A stretch of 64,000 nt of DNA from Pantoea piersonii (GTDB lineage: Bacteria > Pseudomonadota > Gammaproteobacteria > Enterobacterales > Enterobacteriaceae): contig NZ_RARB01000010.1 in assembly GCF_003612015.1 (NCBI RefSeq), forward strand, positions 146,832 through 210,831. The letters run 5' to 3'. Each line of letters starts with the position of its first letter. The stretch's first letter is position 1. A program made the translations under genes and the position numbers. A model generated the notes under the pieces. It saw only the letters and a list, made by a program, of their open reading frames with translations, ran no database searches and was not told the DNA's origin. Of this stretch, positions 1-9,806 are shown piece after piece.

Positions 1-1018
1 TCAGCACCACTTTTCCTGAACGCCCGGAACGCATTTCGTCGAAGCCTTGCTGAAAGTCGTCGATAGAGTAGCGGTGGGTGATCACCGGCGTGAGATCGAG
101 CCCAGACTGAATCAGCGCCGCCATCTTATACCAGGTCTCGAACATTTCACGTCCATAAATGCCTTTAATAAACAGTCCCTTGAATATAACCTGATTCCAG
201 TCGATAGCCATTTCTCCCGGCGGGATGCCGAGCAGCGCAATGCGTCCGCCGTGATTCATCACCTCCAGCAGCGTACGGAACGCAGGCGGCGCGCCGGACA
301 TCTCCAGCCCGACGTCGAAACCTTCCGTCATCCCCAGCTCGCGCATCACGACGCGCAGATCCTCATGCGCCACGTTAACCGCGCGCGTCACGCCCATCTT
401 ACGCGCCAGTTCAAGGCGATAGTCGTTGATATCGGTGATCACTACGTTGCGCGCGCCGACATGTTTACAGACCGCCGCCGCCATAATGCCGATAGGGCCA
501 GCACCGGAAATAAGCACATCTTCGCCTACCAGATCGAACGACAGCGCGGTGTGCACCGCATTGCCGAAGGGGTCGAAAATCGCGGCGAGCTCGTCGGAAA
601 TATTGTCAGGGATGCGGAAGGCGTTGAAAGCCGGGATCACTAGATACTCGGCAAAACAGCCCTGACGGTTTACGCCCACGCCGATGGTATTGCGACACAA
701 ATGGGTGCGTCCGGCACGACAATTGCGGCAGTGTCCGCAGGTAATATGCCCTTCGCCAGAGACGCGATCGCCGATGCTGAAGCCGCGTACCTCCTGGCCG
801 ATCGCCACCACTTCGCCAACATATTCATGCCCGACGATCATCGGCACAGGGATCGTTTTCCGCGACCAGTCATCCCAGTTATAGATATGGATATCGGTGC
901 CGCAGATAGCGGTTTTACGGATCTTGATCAGCAAATCGTTATGGCCCGGCTCCGGTATCGGCGCATCGGTAACCATCCAGATACCTTCCTGCGCATGAAG
1001 TTTGGCTAACGCTTTCAT
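1..1018 (-). CDS. tdh: L-threonine 3-dehydrogenase, 3' end cut by window edge
   Basis: Oxidises L-threonine to 2-amino-3-ketobutyrate with NAD+, the first step of threonine breakdown to glycine and acetyl-CoA; Kbl next door does the second step. 339 codons are visible of an expected ~341-342; the protein runs off the left edge after K-V-V-L. Zn-dependent medium-chain dehydrogenase signs: catalytic-zinc Cys in [19 protein letters not shown], and the four-cysteine structural-zinc lobe C-G-H-C-R-N-C...C. The Rossmann glycine motif lies in the middle (GAGPIG). The ATG at 1018 is preceded by GAGGAGC and lies 10 bases after the kbl stop, so the two form one operon, as in E. coli. Confidence 0.97.
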   Translation of the reverse strand, partial: MKALAKLHAQEGIWMVTDAPIPEPGHNDLLIKIRKTAICGTDIHIYNWDDWSRKTIPVPMIVGHEYVGEVVAIGQEVRGFSIGDRVSGEGHITCGHCRNCRAGRTHLCRNTIGVGVNRQGCFAEYLVIPAFNAFRIPDNISDELAAIFDPFGNAVHTALSFDLVGEDVLISGAGPIGIMAAAVCKHVGARNVVITDINDYRLELARKMGVTRAVNVAHEDLRVVMRELGMTEGFDVGLEMSGAPPAFRTLLEVMNHGGRIALLGIPPGEMAIDWNQVIFKGLFIKGIYGREMFETWYKMAALIQSGLDLTPVITHRYSIDDFQQGFDEMRSGRSGKVVL

Positions 1019-1028
1019 TCAGAGCTCC

Positions 1029-2225
1029 TCAGGCGATCACGCCAAGCTGTTGTCCAATACGGGTAAAGGCGTCTACTGCGCGCTCCAGCTGCTGCTGGGT
1101 ATGCGCCGCCGAAATCTGCGTGCGGATGCGCGCCTGACCGCGCGGCACCACAGGAAAGAAAAAGCCGGTAACGTAAATCCCCTCCTGCTGAAGCAGGCGG
1201 GCGAACTCCTGCGCCACGCTGGCTTCGCCCAGCATCACGGGAATAATGGCGTGATCGGCGCCCGCCAGGGTAAAACCGGCTGCCGTCATCTTCTCGCGGA
1301 AGAAGCGCGCGTTGTCCCACAAACGCTGTCGCAGGCCATCGCCTTCGCTCAGCAGGTCGAGTACGCGAATTGAGGCGGCAACGATCGCAGGCGCCAGCGA
1401 ATTGGAGAACAGGTAGGGGCGAGAGCGCTGTCGCAGCCATTCGACCACGTCTGCGCGGGCGGCGGTATAGCCGCCGGAGGCGCCGCCCAGCGCTTTGCCC
1501 AGCGTGCCGGTAATGATGTCGATGCGTCCCATAACGTCGCAATATTCATGCGTGCCGCGGCCGGCCGCGCCGACAAAGCCTACCGCATGGGAGTCATCCA
1601 CCATCACCAGCGCATCAAACTCGTCAGCGAGATCGCAGATGGCGCGCAGGTTAGCGATCACACCGTCCATAGAGAAGACGCCATCGGTAGCGATAAGGAT
1701 ATGGCGTGCGCCTTTTTCCCGCGCCTCAACCAGACAGGCCCGCAGCGCCTGCATATCGTTGTTGGCGTAGCGATAGCGCTGCGCCTTGCAGAGCCGCACG
1801 CCGTCGATAATCGAGGCATGGTTTAGCGCGTCGGAGATGATCGCGTCTTCCGCGTCCAGCAGGGTTTCAAACAACCCGCCGTTGGCGTCAAAACAGGATG
1901 AATAAAGGATGGCATCGTCCATGCCGAGAAACGCCGCCAGCTTTTTCTCCAGCTGTTTATGGATATCCTGCGTGCCGCAGATAAAGCGTACCGAGGCCAT
2001 ACCAAAGCCATGCGATTCCATGCCCTCTTTTGCCGCCTGAATTAACGCTGGATGATTAGCCAGTCCTAAGTAATTGTTGGCGCAAAAGTTAATAACCTGA
2101 TCGTCGCCGACTTCAATATCGGTTTGCTGAGCGGAGGTAATGATGCGCTCCTGCTTAAACAATCCTTCCCGGTGCGCCACATCCAGCTGCTGGCGGATCT
2201 GCTGATAAAATTGCGCTGGCATCAT
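1029..2225 (-). CDS. kbl: 2-amino-3-ketobutyrate CoA ligase (glycine C-acetyltransferase)
   Basis: PLP enzyme that cleaves 2-amino-3-ketobutyrate with CoA to glycine and acetyl-CoA. 398 aa, the family length. It belongs to the alpha-oxoamine synthase group: [13 protein letters not shown] near the N-terminus, DDSHAVGF, and the PLP lysine in [14 protein letters not shown]. The start is the first of two tandem ATGs (2225 and 2222), 6-7 bases after GAGGAGAA. A longer reading frame from 2255 lacks family similarity in its first ten codons and a Shine-Dalgarno site, so it was not used. First gene of the kbl-tdh operon, divergent from hldD. Confidence 0.97.
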   Translation of the reverse strand: MMPAQFYQQIRQQLDVAHREGLFKQERIITSAQQTDIEVGDDQVINFCANNYLGLANHPALIQAAKEGMESHGFGMASVRFICGTQDIHKQLEKKLAAFLGMDDAILYSSCFDANGGLFETLLDAEDAIISDALNHASIIDGVRLCKAQRYRYANNDMQALRACLVEAREKGARHILIATDGVFSMDGVIANLRAICDLADEFDALVMVDDSHAVGFVGAAGRGTHEYCDVMGRIDIITGTLGKALGGASGGYTAARADVVEWLRQRSRPYLFSNSLAPAIVAASIRVLDLLSEGDGLRQRLWDNARFFREKMTAAGFTLAGADHAIIPVMLGEASVAQEFARLLQQEGIYVTGFFFPVVPRGQARIRTQISAAHTQQQLERAVDAFTRIGQQLGVIA

Positions 2226-2407
2226 TGTTCTCCTCAGATGGCATAAATTCGGCACATCTTACTGAATAAGAAGGATGCTAACGATAAATCGACCAGGAGA
2301 ATGTTAATTTTGCAGCATAGTTCACGTCAGAGGGCGGAGCGGCGACAGCGTGTCGGAGTCATCTGGCTGTCTGCTCCGTGATGAAATGTTATGATATGAG
2401 ACATTAG

Positions 2408-2440
2408 CGCGTGAAACCGCCTGTTTCATGCCCCCAACTT
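2408..2440 (+). promoter_or_regulatory. possible sigma-32-like promoter of hldD
   Basis: CGTGAAA (2410-2416), then about 13 bases, then CCCCCAACT, resembles the heat-shock promoter pattern (CTTGAAA, 13-15 bases, CCCCAT-T). E. coli hldD (htrM) is a known heat-shock gene, which makes the site worth naming, but the match is imperfect and the implied leader would be very short. Confidence 0.3.
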
Positions 2441-2454
2441 TTAAGGTAGAGCAC

Positions 2455-3387
2455 ATGATTATCGTCACTGGCGGCGCGGGAATGATTGGCAGCAATATCG
2501 TCAAGGCGCTCAACGATCGTGGTATTCGCGATATTCTGGTCGTCGACAACCTCAAAGACGGCACCAAATTTGTCAATCTGGCCGATCTGGATATCAGCGA
2601 TTACATGGATAAAGAGGAATTTCTGACCTATATCGCCGCGGGCGAGGATCTGGGTCCGATTGAGGCCGTTTTTCATGAAGGCGCCTGTTCTGCGACGACG
2701 GAGTGGGACGGCAAGTACATGATGGACAATAACTATCAGTACTCCAAAGATCTGCTGCACTATTGCCTGGAGCGTGAAATTCCTTTCCTCTACGCCTCTT
2801 CTGCCGCGACCTACGGCGGCCGTAACGACAATTTTATCGAGAAGCGCGAATATGAGCAGCCGCTGAACGTTTACGGCTATTCGAAAATGCTGTTCGACCA
2901 CTACGTGCGTCAGATCCTGCCGGAAGCGGAATCGCCGGTATGCGGCTTCCGCTATTTCAACGTTTACGGCCCGCGTGAAGGCCACAAAGGCAGCATGGCG
3001 AGCGTGGCGTTCCACCTCAATACGCAAATCGCCAGCGGCGAAAATCCCAAGCTGTTTGAAGGCAGCGATAACTTCAGACGCGACTTTATCCACGTTGATG
3101 ATGTGGTCGCGGTCAATCTGTGGTGCTGGGAAAATAACATTTCCGGCATCTACAACTGCGGTACCGGCCGCGCCGAATCGTTCCAGGAAGTAGCGGACGC
3201 GGTGCTGAAATTCCACCAGAAAGGGCAAATCGAATACATTCCCTTCCCGGATAAGCTGAAAGGCCGTTATCAGGCCTATACTCAGGCGGATCTCACCCAC
3301 CTGCGTGCGGCCGGATATGACAAGCCGTTCAAAACCGTGGCGCAGGGCGTGGCCGAATATATGGCCTGGCTGAACCGCAACGCATAA
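2455..3387 (+). CDS. hldD: ADP-L-glycero-D-manno-heptose-6-epimerase
   Basis: Converts ADP-D-glycero-D-manno-heptose to the L,D form, the heptose donor used by WaaC, WaaF and WaaQ downstream. 310 aa, same length as E. coli RfaD. SDR fold: N-terminal NADP-binding GGAGMIG (most relatives have GGAGFIG), catalytic Y-x3-K in YGYSK near residues 140-144, and [11 protein letters not shown]. The ATG at 2455 follows AAGGTAGA and starts exactly at the conserved MIIVTGGAG; nine upstream in-frame codons are not conserved. First gene of the hldD-waaF-waaC-... transcription unit. Confidence 0.97.
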   Translation: MIIVTGGAGMIGSNIVKALNDRGIRDILVVDNLKDGTKFVNLADLDISDYMDKEEFLTYIAAGEDLGPIEAVFHEGACSATTEWDGKYMMDNNYQYSKDLLHYCLEREIPFLYASSAATYGGRNDNFIEKREYEQPLNVYGYSKMLFDHYVRQILPEAESPVCGFRYFNVYGPREGHKGSMASVAFHLNTQIASGENPKLFEGSDNFRRDFIHVDDVVAVNLWCWENNISGIYNCGTGRAESFQEVADAVLKFHQKGQIEYIPFPDKLKGRYQAYTQADLTHLRAAGYDKPFKTVAQGVAEYMAWLNRNA

Positions 3388-3403
3388 GGAACGCGTACCG
3401 GCG

Positions 3404-4462
3404 ATGAAAATTCTGGTTATTGGCCCGTCGTGGGTCGGCGATATGATGATGTCGCAAAGCCTCTATCGCACCCTCAAGGCTCAACATCCGGACGCCGTGA
3501 TTGATGTGATGGCACCTGCATGGTGTCGTCCGCTGTTGTCGCGCATGCCGGAAGTCAACCAGGCGCTGGCGATGCCGCTGGGGCACGGCGCGCTGGCGCT
3601 CGGCGAGCGGCACCGCATTGGCAAAACGCTGCGCGCCAGCGGCTACGATCGCGCCTATGTGCTGCCTAACTCCTTCAAATCTGCGCTGGTGCCTTTCTTC
3701 GCCGGAATTAAACGCCGTATCGGCTGGCGCGGCGAGATGCGCTACGGCCTGCTGAACGATGTACGCGTGCTGGACAAAGCGGCGTTTCCTCTGATGGTGG
3801 AGCGTTATATTGCGTTAGCCTGCGACACGCCGGTCACCTCGGCGCAGCAGCTGCCGCAACCGCTGCTCTGGCCGCGGCTTCAGGTAGAGGATCAGGAAAA
3901 AATCGAGACCGCCGCCCAGTTTGAGCTGTCGGCGGAGCGGCCGCTGATCGGTTTTTGTCCCGGCGCGGAATTTGGCCCGGCGAAGCGCTGGCCGCACTAT
4001 CACTACGCCGCGCTGGCGCAGCAGTTGATTGCCGAAGGCAAGCAGGTGGTACTGTTCGGTTCGGCAAAAGACCGGGCCTGCGGCGACGAGATTATCGCGG
4101 CGCTGCCTGCGGAAGCGCGACATTACTGCCGCAACCTGGCGGGCGAAACGCAGCTTGAGCAGGCGGTAATTTTGATTGCGCGCTGCGACGCCGTTGTCAG
4201 CAATGACTCTGGCCTGATGCATATCGCCGCCGCGCTCAATCGCCCGCTGGTGGCGCTTTATGGGCCAAGCAGTCCCGACTTTACGCCGCCACTTTCCAGA
4301 CAGGTGCGCATTATCCGCCTGATCACTGGCTACCATAAGGTGCGCAAAGGCGATGCCGGAGAGGGCTATCATCAGAGCCTGATCGATATTCAGCCGACGC
4401 GCGTTCATCAGGAGCTGAGCGAACTACTGGCTCACCCGCAGGAGACGGCATGCACGTCCTGA
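3404..4462 (+). CDS. waaF: ADP-heptose:LPS heptosyltransferase II
   Basis: Transfers the second L,D-heptose onto Hep I of the LPS inner core on the cytoplasmic face of the inner membrane. GT9 family, 352 aa (E. coli 348). The N-terminal Rossmann half starts MKILVIGPSWVGDMMM. The C-terminal donor-binding half has FCPGAEFGPAKRWP and the ADP-heptose motif SNDSGLMHIAAAL followed by ALYGPSSP. Starts 16 bases after hldD, and its 3' end overlaps waaC by 13 bases, so translation is probably coupled. Confidence 0.97.
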   Translation: MKILVIGPSWVGDMMMSQSLYRTLKAQHPDAVIDVMAPAWCRPLLSRMPEVNQALAMPLGHGALALGERHRIGKTLRASGYDRAYVLPNSFKSALVPFFAGIKRRIGWRGEMRYGLLNDVRVLDKAAFPLMVERYIALACDTPVTSAQQLPQPLLWPRLQVEDQEKIETAAQFELSAERPLIGFCPGAEFGPAKRWPHYHYAALAQQLIAEGKQVVLFGSAKDRACGDEIIAALPAEARHYCRNLAGETQLEQAVILIARCDAVVSNDSGLMHIAAALNRPLVALYGPSSPDFTPPLSRQVRIIRLITGYHKVRKGDAGEGYHQSLIDIQPTRVHQELSELLAHPQETACTS

Positions 4463-5418
4463 TCGTCAAAACTTCGTCGATGGGCGATGTGCTTCATACG
4501 CTTCCCGCCTTAACCGATGCCATGCAGGCGATCCCCGGTATCCGATTTGACTGGGTAGTGGAAGAGAATTTCGCCCAGATCCCCTCCTGGCATCCCGCGG
4601 TGGATAAAGTTTTGCCGGTAGCGATTCGCCGCTGGCGCAAACACTGGTTCGGCAGCCAGCAGCGCGAAGAGCGCGTGCGCTTTAAGCGCGATTTGCAGTC
4701 GCGCCAGTATGATGTCGTGATCGATGCTCAGGGGCTAATCAAGAGCGCCGCACTGGTGACCCGTCTGGCCAGAGGCGTTAAGCATGGCCAGGACAGCCGC
4801 AGCGCGCGCGAACCTTTCGCCAGCTGGTGGTACGACCAACGCCATGAAATTGACAAGAAGCAGCATGCGGTAGAACGGACGCGCGAGCTGTTCGCCAAAA
4901 GCCTCGGCTATGAGAAGCCGCAGACCCAGGGCGATTACGCCATCGCCGCGCACTTTCTGCGCGACGAGCCGCAGAATATCGCCCCCTATCTGGTATTCCT
5001 CCATGCGACGACGCGCGACAACAAACACTGGCCGGAAAGCCACTGGCGCGAGCTGATCGGCCTGCTGCAGCCAGTCGGACTGCGTATCAAGCTGCCCTGG
5101 GGCGCCGAGCACGAACATCAGCGCGCCCAGCGCCTGGCGGAAGGCTTTGATTACGTCGAGGTGCTGCCGAAGCTGACGCTGGAGGCGATAGCGCGCGAAC
5201 TGGTGGGCGCCAGAGCGGTCGTGTCAGTGGATACCGGGCTGAGCCATCTGACCGCGGCGCTGGATCGTCCCAATATCACGCTCTACGGGCCAACGGATCC
5301 GGGCCTGATTGGGGGTTATGGGCAGAATCAGCAGGCTCTCTGTCCGCCTCAGGGCAACAACATGTCCGATATTAGCGCGGAAGCAGTCAAAGAAAGGCTG
5401 GAGAAAGCTTTAGGATGA
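4450..5418 (+). CDS. waaC: LPS heptosyltransferase I
   Basis: Adds the first heptose to Kdo2-lipid A. GT9 family, 322 aa, E. coli-like length. MHVLIVKTSSMGDVLHTLPAL at the N-terminus is the canonical acceptor-side motif (Lys, Ser and Asp), and VSVDTGLSHLTAALDRPNITLYGPTDP is the donor-side motif. It overlaps waaF by 13 bases, and its stop overlaps the next start as ATGA (5415-5418). Confidence 0.97.
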   Translation: MHVLIVKTSSMGDVLHTLPALTDAMQAIPGIRFDWVVEENFAQIPSWHPAVDKVLPVAIRRWRKHWFGSQQREERVRFKRDLQSRQYDVVIDAQGLIKSAALVTRLARGVKHGQDSRSAREPFASWWYDQRHEIDKKQHAVERTRELFAKSLGYEKPQTQGDYAIAAHFLRDEPQNIAPYLVFLHATTRDNKHWPESHWRELIGLLQPVGLRIKLPWGAEHEHQRAQRLAEGFDYVEVLPKLTLEAIARELVGARAVVSVDTGLSHLTAALDRPNITLYGPTDPGLIGGYGQNQQALCPPQGNNMSDISAEAVKERLEKALG

Positions 5419-6581
5419 AAAAGCTCCACATTATCAATCTGGGTAAAATGGGCGGCGTTGAGCGCCTTTTTCTGCAGTACATCAATGACTTTTCTGAGGG
5501 AAAGGATGAGGTTATCTGCATCAGCAATGAGATCGATGAAGACATTCGTCGGCAGATGCCGCAGCAAAAGATTACCTTCGCGAGTCGTTTGTTTAACGGC
5601 TTTAAATTAAAAGCTCCTCAGTCACTCAGAAAATATCTCTTGCAGAAACGGGTTGAGGCCAGCGATGCGCAGGTCATTGTGGTCTGGGATTTAGTGCCCC
5701 GGCTGACAGCAAAACCGAAACGAGCAAAGCTGGTCTATTACGATCATGGCTGCTCCTGGCGCTACCCAAAGAACCATAAGACTCTGAGTTTTATGCGCAT
5801 GTTGGATGGCGTTATCTCTGCATCTTCAGCCTCTTCTCAGGTAATGAAGCATCGGTTTAATCTGCCCTGCCCCCATCATGTGGTGATTAACCGCATCATG
5901 ACACCGCCCGGTATCCGGACAGAACCTCGCGTCCTGACGTCGCCAGTTAAAATCGGCACGGCTTCTCGTCAGGTCAGCCTGAAAGGGATTAGCGTCACTC
6001 TGTTGACGCTGAAAGAATTATTGCAGCGAGGCCATAACGTTACGCTTGAAATCGCGGGAAAAGGACCTGACCGTGATGCGTTTGCCGCTCTGGCCAGAAA
6101 GCTGGGGATTGAGGAAAACGTCACTTTCAGCGGCTTCCAGCAGGACATAGCGCCGTTTTTTAATCGTATCGATATCTATATGAGCACGCCGGTTACTGAA
6201 CCTTTCGGCCTGTCATGCATGGAGTCTCTCTATTTCGGCGTACCTGTTATTTATCCTCTGGTCGATGGGCAGCCCGAAGTTATAAAAAATGGGGTGTGTG
6301 GTATTGGGCTGACGCCTTCCGTTACTATTGAGGAGCATGAAAAGCTGACGGGCATACGGGTAGATTTTCCTTACGACGTCTACGATCCCGTAAAAAATAT
6401 CATGACTCGCCCGCTACTGCTTTCCCATACCGCCTGCGCGGACGCTATAGAAACGTTATTAAATCCGCCAACCTATCAGCGCCTTAGCGCAGAGGCGAAA
6501 CGCTGGACAAAAGAACATTTTGATTACGCCGTTTTCAGGATCGAATTCAACGGTGCGTTGAGCGCTATAGCTGGTAGCTGA
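5415..6581 (+). CDS. LPS core glycosyltransferase, GT4 family (acceptor unknown)
   Basis: 388-aa GT-B fold glycosyltransferase. The N-terminal half begins KLHIINLGKMGGVERLF. The C-terminal half carries the GT4 nucleotide-sugar site: KGISVTLLTLKELLQRGH, LEIAGKGPDRD, the E-x7-E stretch EPFGLSCMESLYFGVPVI. No transmembrane segment, so it acts at the membrane surface. It overlaps waaC by four bases and is one base from waaL, so it belongs to the core operon. Base composition is clearly more AT-rich than waaF/waaC, as expected of the variable outer-core part. I cannot say which sugar it adds; Klebsiella/Serratia outer-core transferases are the likeliest relatives. Confidence 0.85.
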   Translation: MKKLHIINLGKMGGVERLFLQYINDFSEGKDEVICISNEIDEDIRRQMPQQKITFASRLFNGFKLKAPQSLRKYLLQKRVEASDAQVIVVWDLVPRLTAKPKRAKLVYYDHGCSWRYPKNHKTLSFMRMLDGVISASSASSQVMKHRFNLPCPHHVVINRIMTPPGIRTEPRVLTSPVKIGTASRQVSLKGISVTLLTLKELLQRGHNVTLEIAGKGPDRDAFAALARKLGIEENVTFSGFQQDIAPFFNRIDIYMSTPVTEPFGLSCMESLYFGVPVIYPLVDGQPEVIKNGVCGIGLTPSVTIEEHEKLTGIRVDFPYDVYDPVKNIMTRPLLLSHTACADAIETLLNPPTYQRLSAEAKRWTKEHFDYAVFRIEFNGALSAIAGS

Positions 6582-6582
6582 T

Positions 6583-7839
6583 ATGAAAATTAAGCCGACT
6601 CTTTTTCGACAGGATACGCCGCATTTATTTTTTAGCCTGCTCATTTTCTCCGGATGCGCCCTCGCTTTTCTGACGGCCCCGTTCGGTGGATCATTCGGCA
6701 GAAACGTTTTTTATATCACCAGCTATCTGGCGCTGGCAGGATTTATTGTTCATTCCAGATATTATCTGCAAGAGAAAAAAAACCTGATTTTGCCCGGCGC
6801 TCTTTTGCTTGTCGGGTTAGTAAGTATTATCTGGACCACGATCTATAAACAACCCGGGGATTACATTACCCTTTACCGACAATATCAGTCGACCGGAAGG
6901 CTACAAATTGCAGCCTCATTTTTGCTGCTGGTGACACTAAACGAAAGGCGTATACGCCAGCGCGCTGCAATCAGTGCCGCCGTTATTACAGGCCTGGCCG
7001 TAAACAGCTATGCGCTTTATCAGGGTATTCATCTCCATATTGACCGGGTAGAGCTCAATTATGACCGGGCAACCGTTGCTGCTTATATCATTACGGCCGT
7101 AAACCTCGTTTTTATTAAATCAGCCCTGCTATTCAGGACGCGTCACAAAATATGGCTGTTCGCCCTGTTATTTATAGTGACTTACGCCACTGTCATCCTG
7201 ACCGGAACGCGGGCAGCCATGCTGGCTTACCCCATACTGGTGCTGATCCAGGTCTTGTTCACTAAGGATGTCATACAGCGTAAGCATAAAATCATTCTCT
7301 TTACCGCCCTTCCGGTATTGCTGGTGATTAGTGCGCTGGTTTTCCAGAGTAAAATTCAGTCGCGCATTCATGACTTAAAAGAAAACATTGCCATGATGCA
7401 TGAAACGCAGGGAGAAAACTCGTTAATCTCTCGTATCAGTATGCAGACTGTTGCCTTCCACACCGGCTCCAGCGCCCTGGCCGGGCAATCCGCGGAGGAG
7501 CGCGGGCAGAGAGCTGAAGCGTTAATTAAACAAGACCCCAGCCTCTATGGCGCACAGATTTATCTGACCGTGCATATGCATAATGAACTACTGGAAAACT
7601 TCTCTATAAAAGGTCTTTTCGGCGTTCTTTCTTTAATCGGCCTGTATCTGAGCTTGATCTACTGCTCGTTCAGGCCCATGCGCAACTCAGCCCTGCTTTC
7701 CATATCCATATCGCTCATTGTTTATGGCTTGAGCGATGTGATTTTCTTTAGTACGGAAGCAACCTTACTGTATTGCCTGGCAATTATCTTTAGCGTGATG
7801 ATAATGAAACAGAATAATCCCTCTGAGGACAGGCGCTAA
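6583..7839 (+). CDS. waaL: O-antigen ligase
   Basis: Polytopic inner-membrane protein, 418 aa, expected to join undecaprenyl-linked O-antigen to the finished lipid A-core on the periplasmic side. At least ten hydrophobic helices can be read. A large periplasmic loop (roughly residues 240-340) holds the conserved RIS and H-x3-E elements (SLISRISMQT; VHMHNELLENF), and an Arg-rich motif TGTRAAML lies before it, all typical of the Wzy_C/WaaL family. WaaL sequences diverge strongly, so the call rests on topology, these motifs and position between core transferases. It starts one base after the GT4 gene and shares TAATG with the next gene. Confidence 0.85.
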   Translation: MKIKPTLFRQDTPHLFFSLLIFSGCALAFLTAPFGGSFGRNVFYITSYLALAGFIVHSRYYLQEKKNLILPGALLLVGLVSIIWTTIYKQPGDYITLYRQYQSTGRLQIAASFLLLVTLNERRIRQRAAISAAVITGLAVNSYALYQGIHLHIDRVELNYDRATVAAYIITAVNLVFIKSALLFRTRHKIWLFALLFIVTYATVILTGTRAAMLAYPILVLIQVLFTKDVIQRKHKIILFTALPVLLVISALVFQSKIQSRIHDLKENIAMMHETQGENSLISRISMQTVAFHTGSSALAGQSAEERGQRAEALIKQDPSLYGAQIYLTVHMHNELLENFSIKGLFGVLSLIGLYLSLIYCSFRPMRNSALLSISISLIVYGLSDVIFFSTEATLLYCLAIIFSVMIMKQNNPSEDRR

Positions 7840-8846
7840 TGACAGAACAGGCGTATCTGCTGAGCGTCATCGTTCCCTTTCACAATGATGAGGCTTTTAT
7901 TGTTTCCTGCCTGACCTCACTGTTGACTCAGGCTGATGACGATATGCAGGTTATTATCATCGATGATGGTTCGACCGATAATTCGGCGCAACAGGTTGCC
8001 ACGCTATTAGCGCGCTATCCTCACCAGCATATTACTTTTATCCAGCAGGAAAATCAGGGTATTGCGACAACACGTAATGTCGGGTTACGTCACGCAAGCG
8101 GCGAGTTTATTACTTTCCTGGACGGCGATGATCTCATAAGCAGTAACTATTATTCTGTCATTAAGCCAGTACTGCTTGAAGGTAGCGACGATCTTATTGA
8201 TTTCGATTATGCTCGCTTTGACGAGACGCCGCCTGTAGCGCCGCAAAGCGAAACGGCGCAGCGGAAGGTTTATGATATTCCGGAGCAGGGTCTCGCCTGT
8301 TTACACCCGCTGTTTAAACGTGCAATGTGGCATTTGTGGAACCGTATCTACCGGCGTACTCTGCTGGAAAGCGATCGCTTCGAAGACGGCCGTCGCTATG
8401 AGGATGTGATTTTTACGCCCTTTCAATACTTCAAAACCCGCCATATTTGTCATCTGGATAATACGCTTTACTACTATCGTGACAACCGCGGCGGCATAAC
8501 ACGCAATATTCGCCCGAGCGATATCAGTGACATGCTTTTTGCACTGGAAAAAATGCGAACCCTGGCTGAAGCGCGGCGCAATGAACCCGATTTCCGCAGG
8601 CTGGCGGCGGACATGATGTTGAACTGCTTTAGCGAAGTAAAAAGCATGTCAAAGGCGCTCTATGGCTATTACTACTACTCCCCTGAGACCATGAAAGCGC
8701 TAAAAGCCGCCGCCTTAATTTGCCGAGGCTACTGCAAGCCGAAAAAATACTGGCAGATGCGCTATCCGGGCCTGGACACCTTCTTTTCAGCCATGCGCCG
8801 CATCGGCAAAAAAAAGCCAGCGTCGGCTTTACACCGACGCCAGTAA
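7839..8846 (+). CDS. LPS core glycosyltransferase, GT2 family (acceptor unknown)
   Basis: 335-aa GT-A fold transferase. N-terminal LLSVIVPFHNDEAFI and IIIDDGSTDNS bind the nucleotide sugar, the D-x-D-type metal site is FLDGDDL near residue 96, and WNRIYRR / GRRYEDVIF form the acceptor side. Its start overlaps the waaL stop (TAATG). The last 18 bases overlap the 3' end of the oppositely oriented wabN, and the wabN terminator hairpin sits inside its final codons. Basic C-terminus (RRIGKKK) could help membrane association. Substrate not deducible. Confidence 0.82.
   Translation: MTEQAYLLSVIVPFHNDEAFIVSCLTSLLTQADDDMQVIIIDDGSTDNSAQQVATLLARYPHQHITFIQQENQGIATTRNVGLRHASGEFITFLDGDDLISSNYYSVIKPVLLEGSDDLIDFDYARFDETPPVAPQSETAQRKVYDIPEQGLACLHPLFKRAMWHLWNRIYRRTLLESDRFEDGRRYEDVIFTPFQYFKTRHICHLDNTLYYYRDNRGGITRNIRPSDISDMLFALEKMRTLAEARRNEPDFRRLAADMMLNCFSEVKSMSKALYGYYYYSPETMKALKAAALICRGYCKPKKYWQMRYPGLDTFFSAMRRIGKKKPASALHRRQ
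8808..8841 (-). terminator. Rho-independent terminator of wabN, inside the 3' end of the GT2 gene
   Basis: Read on the minus strand, GGCGTCGG - TGTAAAG - CCGACGCT forms a 7-8 bp stem, followed by GGC and eight T. The hairpin occupies the last codons of the convergent GT2 gene. Confidence 0.7.
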
Positions 8847-9806
8847 CTGCTCTTTTTTCTGAATGGCGAATTCTGTCAGCGTCATGCCCTGGGTACGACT
8901 TTGCAACCAGCTGAAGAGCTGTTCAAGATCGTCATACAATCGTTCAATATCCGCCTCGTTTTTAAAAGTCGGGCTGCCGTCGGGCATGAATTCAGACGAA
9001 TGGAGCATAAACTCCACATAATCGCAGCCCTGAGCCAGTGACTGTTCTGCTACCTGCTTCATCTGTGCAAGGTTGCCGCCTACGGGCCTGAGCCAGTTTA
9101 CGGAAGGACCGCGCTGCTTGCCTCGCAGGCTGTCCCAGGCTGATTTCAGTCGGGTAGCAAGGGGGCCGTGCCGATACTGGATGCTCATGGGCACTTCTAA
9201 TAAGCCCGACAGTCCAGGCTGCGATATATCGTTCTGGTTAAGGAAGTAGGCGCGATCGGGGAAGCGGCTATAATCTGTACCGCCCTTACCCTGCGGCGCG
9301 CCAGTGGATCCGCGCCAGTCGACGCGTGGCGTAACAGAACAATCGACGAGATAGCCATTATCCACCAGCGCCTGCGCATATATTTCGTTGAATGCCCAGC
9401 GCCCAGCGCGATGGCTGCACATCTTCGTCTGAAAAGTATTTTCCAGCAGATCGGTCATAAAGGCGACTTTGTCGCGCAAAACTTGCTCTGGATATTCAAT
9501 CAGGTAGGGCTGGTAGCGCCAGTCATCATCGGTAAGAGCATGTGCTGGCGGGCTATGCCAGGCGTGCAGGTGCATTCCTACTTCACCCTGACCACGCGCC
9601 AGCACATCGCGGGCGAAATCGACATAGGCGGAATCGCTCGCCATTTCGTAATTGGTCAGCCAGGTGGGTTTAAAACCATACTTTTCGCATAACGCCTGAA
9701 ATCGCGGCAAAAAACGAACATTATGCGTTGTAACCTGGCCGCTACGGTTGCGCCAGAGGTTATCACCTTCAGTATCGAGCGTAATTAAAAAAGCTGGTTT
9801 TTCCAT
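8829..9806 (-). CDS. wabN: LPS core GlcNAc deacetylase, WabN-like polysaccharide deacetylase
   Basis: 325-aa NodB-type deacetylase. Metal/catalytic signs are the N-terminal D-x-E in LITLDTEGD and the H-x-H in GMHLHAWHSPP; HRAGRWAFN and EFMLHSSEF come later. In Klebsiella pneumoniae WabN removes the acetyl group from the GlcNAc that WabH adds to the core, giving glucosamine; the neighbouring wabH homologue supports the same job here. No signal peptide is visible. It is the only gene of the locus on the minus strand, with its own promoter (9844-9872) and terminator. The symbol is by homology from memory and locus context. Confidence 0.75.
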   Translation of the reverse strand: MEKPAFLITLDTEGDNLWRNRSGQVTTHNVRFLPRFQALCEKYGFKPTWLTNYEMASDSAYVDFARDVLARGQGEVGMHLHAWHSPPAHALTDDDWRYQPYLIEYPEQVLRDKVAFMTDLLENTFQTKMCSHRAGRWAFNEIYAQALVDNGYLVDCSVTPRVDWRGSTGAPQGKGGTDYSRFPDRAYFLNQNDISQPGLSGLLEVPMSIQYRHGPLATRLKSAWDSLRGKQRGPSVNWLRPVGGNLAQMKQVAEQSLAQGCDYVEFMLHSSEFMPDGSPTFKNEADIERLYDDLEQLFSWLQSRTQGMTLTEFAIQKKEQLLASV